Source of the DNA: Leptotrichia sp. oral taxon 215
Lineage (GTDB): Bacteria > Fusobacteriota > Fusobacteriia > Fusobacteriales > Leptotrichiaceae
DNA length: 6,012 nt
Assembly: GCA_905371725.1 (NCBI GenBank)
Contig: CAJPML010000078.1
Location: forward strand, 1-6,012
Direction: 5' to 3'
Under the pieces are notes generated by a model. The model did no database searches. It saw only the letters and a list, made by a program, of their open reading frames with translations, and was not told where the DNA came from. How positions within the stretch are numbered: the stretch's first letter is position 1; the number at the start of each line of letters is the position of its first letter. The position numbers and the translations under genes were made by a program. Shown in pieces: positions 1 through 6,012 of this stretch.

Positions 1-94
1 TTTTATTGTGTTTTGATTTTTTGAACATTCTTTATTGTATTAATTTTTATATACAGTTAACAAATCTGTAAAAAAGTCATAGCTGTGCAAATCA

Positions 95-107
95 TTAATT
101 GAATTAA
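95..107. repeat. 13-base AT-only palindrome, possible operator
   Basis: TTAATT-G-AATTAA is a perfect inverted repeat of two 6-base arms around a central G. It lies 14 bases upstream of the candidate -35 element of the rpoB promoter, a position where a regulator or an AT-rich upstream element could act. In DNA this AT-rich such palindromes also arise by chance, so the regulatory role is speculative. Confidence 0.25.
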
Positions 108-120
108 CTATAGCGTAAAC

Positions 121-153
121 TTGGATGCAAACAATGCACAAAATATATATAAT
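121..153 (+). promoter_or_regulatory. Candidate sigma70-type promoter for rpoB
   Basis: TTGGAT (121-126, three of six matches to the -35 consensus) is followed after exactly 17 bases by TATATA (144-149, four of six). An exact TATAAT (148-153) overlaps it but would need a 21-base spacer. Transcription would start near 156-160 and give a short leader of about 35 bases containing the ribosome binding site. The background is AT-rich, so -10-like hexamers are common. The spacing is the best argument in its favour. Confidence 0.35.
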
Positions 154-174
154 TAAAGATATGTTCTTTAATAT

Positions 175-181
175 AGGGAGG
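175..181 (+). promoter_or_regulatory. Ribosome binding site of rpoB
   Basis: AGGGAGG lies 10 bases before the ATG at 192. It supports that ATG as the start, together with the match of the first residues to the beginning of other RpoB proteins. Confidence 0.8.
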
Positions 182-191
182 AATTTTTTAA

Positions 192-3100
192 ATGAGCAAA
201 CTTATTGAAAGATATAGTTTCGGAAAAATAGTCGATAGAGGAGAAATGCCACATTTTCTTGAATTTCAAATAAATTCTTATGAAGATTTTCTACAGGCAG
301 GGGTAGCGCCTCAAAAGAGAGAAAATAAAGGATTTGAAGCAATTTTCAATGAAATTTTTCCGATAGAATCCAGCAATGGATTATTAAAACTTGAGTATTT
401 ATGGTATGAAATACATGACAATGATGCCCCTTTAAATGATGAACTGGAATGTAAAAAAAGAGGGAAAACTTATTCAGGACAGTTGAAAGTAAGACTGAAA
501 CTGACTAATAAAAAAACTCAGGAAATACAGGAAACATTAGTTCATTTTGGTGATATACCATTGATGACAGATAAGGCAACATTCGTTATAAACGGTGCTG
601 AAAGGGTTGTTGTTTCACAATTGCACAGATCACCGGGTATTACATTCAATAAAGAATTGAATATTCAAACAGGGAAAGATGTGTTTATTGGAAAAATAAT
701 TCCTTATAAAGGGACATGGCTTGAATTTGAGACAGATAAGAATGATATTTTAAATGTAAAAATTGATAGAAGAAAGAAAGTTTTATTAACAGTATTCCTA
801 AAAGCGGTTGATTTCTTCATGACTAATGCGGAAATTATGAATGGATTTTTTGATGTTAAGGAAGTTGAACTTGCATCCCTTTATGAAAAGTATAAAGGTG
901 ACGAACTTGATGAAATATTGAGAATCAGACTTGAAGGAAGTTTTATAAATGAAGATATTCTGGATGAGGAAACTGGAGAATTTATAGCTGAATTTGAAGA
1001 ACTGATTGATAATATAGTGATAGAAAAGATTAGAGAAAATAAGCTTTCTAGCGTAAAAATCTGGGAAGTTAAGCCTGAAGACAGAATAATAGCAAATTCA
1101 CTAATACATGATAATACAAAGACAAATGATGAAGCTGTTATTGAAGTATTTAGAAAATTAAGACCTGGAGATCTGGTAACCGTAGAAAGTGCAAGATCAC
1201 TTGTTAAACAGATGTTTTTCAATCCGCAAAGATATGATCTGGCTGATGTTGGAAGATATAAAATAAATAAAAGACTAAAACAGGATGTTCCTGAAGACGT
1301 AATAGTATTAACAAAGGAAGACGTACTGCAAACTATAGATTATGTGAAAAAGCTTGTCAATGGTGAAGGATTTACTGATGATATTGACAATCTGTCAAAC
1401 AGAAGGGTAAGAGGAGTTGGAGAACTGCTTTCGATTCAGGTTAAAGGCGGAATGTTAAAGATGTCAAAAATGGTAAGGGAAAAAATGACAGTTCAGGATA
1501 TAACAACTTTAACACCTCAAAGTCTTCTTAATACAAAGCCTTTAAATGCATTGATACTTGAATTCTTTGGAAGTGGACAGCTGTCACAGTTTATGGATCA
1601 GTCAAATCCGCTTGCAGAATTGACACACAAAAGAAGAATATCAGCATTAGGACCAGGAGGGCTTTCGAGAGAGAGGGCAGGATTTGAAGTACGTGACGTA
1701 CATAACTCGCATTATGGAAGAATATGTCCTATAGAAACTCCAGAAGGACCAAATATAGGACTTATAGGTTCATTATCTACTTATGGAAAAGTTAATAAAT
1801 ATGGATTTATAGAAACTCCATTTGTTAAAATAGAAGATGGTAAGGCGGACTTTAATGATATAGAGTATCTTGGAGCAGATGAAGAAGAAGGAAAGTTTAT
1901 TGCACAGGCAGATACATTAATAGATGAAGACGGAAACTTCCTTACAGATGAAGTAGTATGCCGTTATGGTGAAGAAATAGTTCATATAGATAAATCAAAG
2001 GTTGATTTGCTGGATGTGTCTCCAAAGCAGCTTGTATCTGTTTCAGCAGGATTGATACCATTCCTTGAGCATGATGATGCCAATCGTGCACTTATGGGAT
2101 CAAACATGCAGCGTCAGGCGGTACCGTTATTGAAGACACAGGCTCCTTATGTAGGAACTGGACTTGAAAGAAAAGTTGCGATAGATTCTGGAGCAGTAAT
2201 AACTTCAAAAGCTACAGGAAAAGTTACTTATGTTGATGCAAACAGAATAACTGTAACTGATAAAAACGGTGTAGAACATAATCACAGACTGCTTAATTTT
2301 GAAAAATCAAATCAGTCAATGTGTCTACATCAGAAACCAATAGTAGATTTAGATGAAAAAGTTAAGAAGGGCGATATTATAGCTGACGGACCTTCAACAG
2401 CCGGTGGAGATCTGGCACTTGGAAAAAATATCCTGCTGGCGTTCATGCCTTGGGAAGGGTACAATTTCGAGGATGGAATTCTAATATCTGAAAGACTTAG
2501 AAAAGATGATGTATTTACATCTTTACATATTGAAGAATTTGATATTGAAGCAAGAACAACAAAACTTGGAGATGAAGAAATAACTAGGGAAATACCTAAT
2601 GTTTCTGAAGAAGCACTTAAAAATCTTGATGAAAACGGAATTATAAGAATAGGTGCACATGTTACTCCGGATGATATTCTTGTAGGTAAAGTAACTCCTA
2701 AAGGAGAAAGTGAACCGCCTGCAGAAGAAAAGCTTTTAAGAGCAATTTTTGGAGAAAAAGCTAAGGATGTAAGAGATACTTCATTAAGATTACCGCATGG
2801 TGTAAAAGGAACAGTAGTTGATGTACTTGTATTATCCAAAGAAAATGGGGATGACCTTAAGGCAGGAGTAAATCAGCTTGTAAGAATATATATTGCAGAA
2901 AAAAGAAAGATAATGGTTGGAGATAAAATGTCAGGAAGACATGGAAATAAAGGGGTTATATCAAGAGTGCTTCCTATAGAAGACATGCCACATCTGGAAA
3001 ATGGTACTCCAATTGATATATGTCTTAATCCACTAGGGGTTCCATCACGTATGAATATAGGACAGGTATTGGAAGTCCATCTGGGACTTGCAATCGGAGA

Positions 3101-3638
3101 TATGGATAAATATATTGCAACTCCTGTATTTGACGGGGCCAGTGAAGAAGATGTAAAAGATTTTCTTGAAGATGCTGGATACAGTAGAACAGGAAAAGTA
3201 AAGCTTATAGATGGAAGAACAGGGGAACCGTTTGATAATCCTGTAACTGTAGGAAGAATGTACATGCTTAAACTTCACCATCTGGTTGAGGATAAAATGC
3301 ATGCCAGAGCAATTGGACCATACTCACTTGTTACACAGCAGCCTCTTGGAGGTAAAGCACAGTTTGGTGGACAAAGATTGGGAGAAATGGAAGTATGGGC
3401 TCTTGAAGCATATGGAGCATCAAATATATTGCAGGAAATGCTTACAGTCAAATCAGATGACATAGGTGGAAGAACAAAAACGTATGAAGCAATAGTAAAA
3501 GGACAGGCAATGCCTGAAGCGGATGCGCCTGAATCATTCAGAGTACTGATTAAGGAATTCCAGTCGTTAGGATTAGATGTTACACTTTATGATAAGGATG
3601 AAAATCCTATAGAACTTGATAAAAATATAGATTTATAA
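192..3638 (+). CDS. rpoB: DNA-directed RNA polymerase subunit beta
   Basis: This is the beta subunit of cytoplasmic RNA polymerase. With beta' it forms the active-site cleft that synthesises RNA from NTPs on a DNA template. The protein is complete at 1148 residues, shorter than E. coli beta (1342). In order: the N-terminal rifampicin-site segment SQLHRSPG (142-149); an insertion at about 215-325 resembling SI1 of E. coli beta; the rifampicin-resistance region (about 460-490), with D469, H479 and S484 matching E. coli D516, H526 and S531; the active-centre acidic pair E760/D761 in GYNFEDG; the flap with its tip helix (about 845-855); [12 protein letters not shown] with K912 and K920 (E. coli K1065, K1073); H1037 (E. 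coli H1237); and the C-terminal [13 protein letters not shown] (1064-1076), which forms the beta' interface. SI2 of E. coli beta is absent: a short linker (about 882-890) stands in its place. The gene opens the transcription unit, and an unrelated gene follows after 12 bases instead of rpoC. No truncation or frameshift is seen. Confidence 0.99.
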   Translation: MSKLIERYSFGKIVDRGEMPHFLEFQINSYEDFLQAGVAPQKRENKGFEAIFNEIFPIESSNGLLKLEYLWYEIHDNDAPLNDELECKKRGKTYSGQLKVRLKLTNKKTQEIQETLVHFGDIPLMTDKATFVINGAERVVVSQLHRSPGITFNKELNIQTGKDVFIGKIIPYKGTWLEFETDKNDILNVKIDRRKKVLLTVFLKAVDFFMTNAEIMNGFFDVKEVELASLYEKYKGDELDEILRIRLEGSFINEDILDEETGEFIAEFEELIDNIVIEKIRENKLSSVKIWEVKPEDRIIANSLIHDNTKTNDEAVIEVFRKLRPGDLVTVESARSLVKQMFFNPQRYDLADVGRYKINKRLKQDVPEDVIVLTKEDVLQTIDYVKKLVNGEGFTDDIDNLSNRRVRGVGELLSIQVKGGMLKMSKMVREKMTVQDITTLTPQSLLNTKPLNALILEFFGSGQLSQFMDQSNPLAELTHKRRISALGPGGLSRERAGFEVRDVHNSHYGRICPIETPEGPNIGLIGSLSTYGKVNKYGFIETPFVKIEDGKADFNDIEYLGADEEEGKFIAQADTLIDEDGNFLTDEVVCRYGEEIVHIDKSKVDLLDVSPKQLVSVSAGLIPFLEHDDANRALMGSNMQRQAVPLLKTQAPYVGTGLERKVAIDSGAVITSKATGKVTYVDANRITVTDKNGVEHNHRLLNFEKSNQSMCLHQKPIVDLDEKVKKGDIIADGPSTAGGDLALGKNILLAFMPWEGYNFEDGILISERLRKDDVFTSLHIEEFDIEARTTKLGDEEITREIPNVSEEALKNLDENGIIRIGAHVTPDDILVGKVTPKGESEPPAEEKLLRAIFGEKAKDVRDTSLRLPHGVKGTVVDVLVLSKENGDDLKAGVNQLVRIYIAEKRKIMVGDKMSGRHGNKGVISRVLPIEDMPHLENGTPIDICLNPLGVPSRMNIGQVLEVHLGLAIGDMDKYIATPVFDGASEEDVKDFLEDAGYSRTGKVKLIDGRTGEPFDNPVTVGRMYMLKLHHLVEDKMHARAIGPYSLVTQQPLGGKAQFGGQRLGEMEVWALEAYGASNILQEMLTVKSDDIGGRTKTYEAIVKGQAMPEADAPESFRVLIKEFQSLGLDVTLYDKDENPIELDKNIDL

Positions 3639-3641
3639 TAC

Positions 3642-3647
3642 AGAGGG
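3642..3647 (+). promoter_or_regulatory. Weakly spaced ribosome binding site of the BPL_N gene
   Basis: AGAGGG sits just after the rpoB stop (TAA, 3636-3638) and only 3 bases before the ATG at 3651, closer than the usual 5-9. Ribosomes ending rpoB could re-initiate here, so translation is probably coupled to rpoB and perhaps inefficient. Confidence 0.55.
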
Positions 3648-3650
3648 AAA

Positions 3651-4412
3651 ATGATTAAAAATGTATTTATTTATTCTGATGAAGGAACAGATAAGACAGG
3701 GATAGCTTCAATTGAAGAAAACTGCAGAAAAAAATTGGAGCTTCCTTTTAGCCAGATAAAATCAGAAGATATTTTGGATGATGTATTACAGGGGAAAAAC
3801 ATATTTGTAATGCCGGGAGGTGCAGACCTTCCCTATTGTAAAAAACTGAATGGAATCGGAAATGAAAAAATAAGAAAATTTATTGAAGATGGAGGTTTTT
3901 ATATAGGAATATGTGCCGGTGCTTACTATGCCTGCAAAAGAATAAATTTTAAGGGAAAAGATTATAATGTCAGTGGTAACAGGGAACTTGGACTTTTTGA
4001 AGGTACAGCAGAAGGTTCGTTGCCATTTCTTACAGATGGAAATTATTTCAGTGATAGTGGAACAGAATCCAAAGCCATGATTTCACTTAGATTTAAAGAA
4101 AAATTATCTGAAGAATATTTTTACTATCATGGAGGTCCTGTGTTTATACCTGATTCAATAACAAATGAAAGATACAGGGTAATTGCAAAATATGAGGATA
4201 ATACTCCTGCAGTAATTAAAGGAAAGATTGGAAAAGGTAATTATCTTCTTTCAGCGGTTCATTTTGAGCTTGAAAAAGAACAGTATAGAAAATTTGTTCT
4301 GGAAAAGGCTGAAATAAAGGATAAAGATAAGGAAGAAATTATCTGCAGCCATTTCACTGAAAATTATGGAGATAGAATTTGGAATGAAATAGTAAAAATA
4401 ATAAAACAATGA
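3651..4412 (+). CDS. Free-standing BPL_N-domain protein (class I amidotransferase-like), between rpoB and rpoC
   Basis: A 253-residue protein with no signal peptide or membrane segment, so probably cytoplasmic. Residues 1-210 follow the BPL_N family, the domain at the N-terminus of yeast-type biotin-protein ligases: strand VFIYSDEGTD (5-14), VMPGGADLPY (53-62), nucleophile elbow GICAGAYYAC (86-95), VSGNRELGLFEGT (107-119), YYHGGPVF (158-165) and GKIGKGNYLLSAVHFE (191-206). The fold is that of class I glutamine amidotransferases. C88, H204 and E206 sit where their Cys-His-Glu triad lies, so an active hydrolase or amidotransferase is plausible. The usual HPE is HFE here. No BirA-type ligase domain follows; instead there is a charged tail (about 215-253). 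Substrate and function are unknown, and calling it a biotin ligase would be wrong. The start is fixed by the first beta strand and the tight 12-base gap to rpoB. It is probably co-transcribed with both polymerase genes. Base composition and AGA-rich codon use resemble its neighbours, with no sign of recent transfer. Confidence 0.88.
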   Translation: MIKNVFIYSDEGTDKTGIASIEENCRKKLELPFSQIKSEDILDDVLQGKNIFVMPGGADLPYCKKLNGIGNEKIRKFIEDGGFYIGICAGAYYACKRINFKGKDYNVSGNRELGLFEGTAEGSLPFLTDGNYFSDSGTESKAMISLRFKEKLSEEYFYYHGGPVFIPDSITNERYRVIAKYEDNTPAVIKGKIGKGNYLLSAVHFELEKEQYRKFVLEKAEIKDKDKEEIICSHFTENYGDRIWNEIVKIIKQ

Positions 4413-4441
4413 AATATAAAACATAAACAATATGCAGTTTG

Positions 4442-4460
4442 TCAGCTTTTAAGAAGCTGA
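4442..4460 (+). other. Intergenic stem-loop upstream of rpoC
   Basis: TCAGCTT (4442-4448) pairs perfectly with AAGCTGA (4454-4460) around the 5-base loop TTAAG. No T-run follows (AATATATATT comes next), so it is not a standard intrinsic terminator. It could be an RNA-processing or stability element that separates the upstream message from rpoC, or a weak attenuator. It ends 10 bases before the rpoC ribosome binding site and leaves that site unpaired. Confidence 0.5.
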
Positions 4461-4470
4461 AATATATATT

Positions 4471-6012
<1,542 letters not shown>

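Larger units (their letters stand above)
1..191. other. Non-coding leader upstream of rpoB
   Basis: This stretch is strongly AT-rich and has frequent stops in the forward frames. I see no end of a ribosomal protein gene such as rplL, which commonly precedes rpoB. It opens with a T-rich run (1-22) that could be the tail of a terminator or attenuator whose stem lies outside the window, but this cannot be judged here. Further in are a 13-base palindrome (95-107), a candidate promoter (121-153) and the rpoB ribosome binding site (175-181). At least 191 bases of leader are present, enough room for rpoBC to have its own promoter or a regulatory leader. Confidence 0.7.

Noticed and set aside
21..53. 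TTGAAC (21-26) with TATATA (48-53) as an alternative rpoB promoter.
   Set aside because: The spacer would be 21 bases, too long for a standard sigma70 promoter.
881..3463. Several open frames on the - strand within rpoB (for example 2330-2839 and 881-1222).
   Set aside because: They are antisense shadows of the clearly real rpoB frame. Their translations are serine-, isoleucine- and leucine-rich low-complexity sequences of the kind expected from AT-rich antisense, and they match no family I recognise.
3595..3608. A 5-bp hairpin with a GAAA loop near the end of rpoB.
   Set aside because: It lies within the coding sequence, is short, and has no T-run. It is readily explained by chance.
3651..4412. 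Annotation of the middle gene as a biotin-protein ligase (BirA).
   Set aside because: Only the N-terminal BPL_N-type domain is present. The glycine- and arginine-rich biotin-binding motif and the ligase catalytic domain are missing.
4432..4452. A six-codon reading frame (ATG to TAA) in the spacer before rpoC, as a leader peptide.
   Set aside because: There is no ribosome binding site in front of it and no run of regulatory codons.
4439..4468. A possible internal promoter for rpoC: TTGTCA (4439-4444), 18-base spacer, TATATA (4463-4468).
   Set aside because: The hexamers look fair, but the transcript would start near 4475, inside the rpoC ribosome binding site (4471-4477), and would lose much of it. 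The match overlaps the stem-loop and AT-rich sequence and may be chance.

Overview
The window holds the core RNA polymerase locus of a very AT-rich bacterium, read entirely from the + strand: a complete rpoB (192-3638), an unexpected 253-residue gene (3651-4412), and the first 508 codons of rpoC, which runs off the right edge (4488-6012). The low GC, the heavy use of AGA for arginine and the RpoB/RpoC sequence character suggest a member of the Fusobacteriota, perhaps near Leptotrichia. This placement is an inference from sequence feel, not a phylogeny.

Region 1-191 is a non-coding, AT-rich leader. It contains a plausible sigma70-type promoter (about 121-153), a 13-base palindrome (95-107) and the rpoB ribosome binding site. 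No upstream gene is visible, so the usual ribosomal protein neighbours (rplJ/rplL), if present, lie at least 191 bases away. Region 192-3638 is rpoB, intact, with all the catalytic and rifampicin-pocket landmarks. It has an insertion resembling SI1 of E. coli beta but lacks the large SI2 insertion.

The notable feature is what separates rpoB from rpoC. In most bacteria the two are directly adjacent. Here a gene for a free-standing BPL_N domain lies between them. This is the class I glutamine-amidotransferase-like domain found at the N-terminus of yeast-type biotin-protein ligases. It starts only 12 bases after the rpoB stop and on the same strand, so it is almost certainly co-transcribed and probably translationally coupled to rpoB. 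It keeps a complete apparent Cys-His-Glu triad (C88, H204, E206) but has no biotin ligase domain. Its function is unknown.

The 75-base gap between it and rpoC (4413-4487) carries a 7-bp stem-loop without a U-tract and a very strong Shine-Dalgarno sequence. This suggests that rpoC is translated independently and that the inserted gene, with its poorly spaced ribosome binding site, may be made at lower level than the two polymerase subunits. RpoB (beta) and RpoC (beta') assemble with alpha, omega and sigma into RNA polymerase. Nothing in the sequence shows a direct link of the inserted protein to the enzyme.
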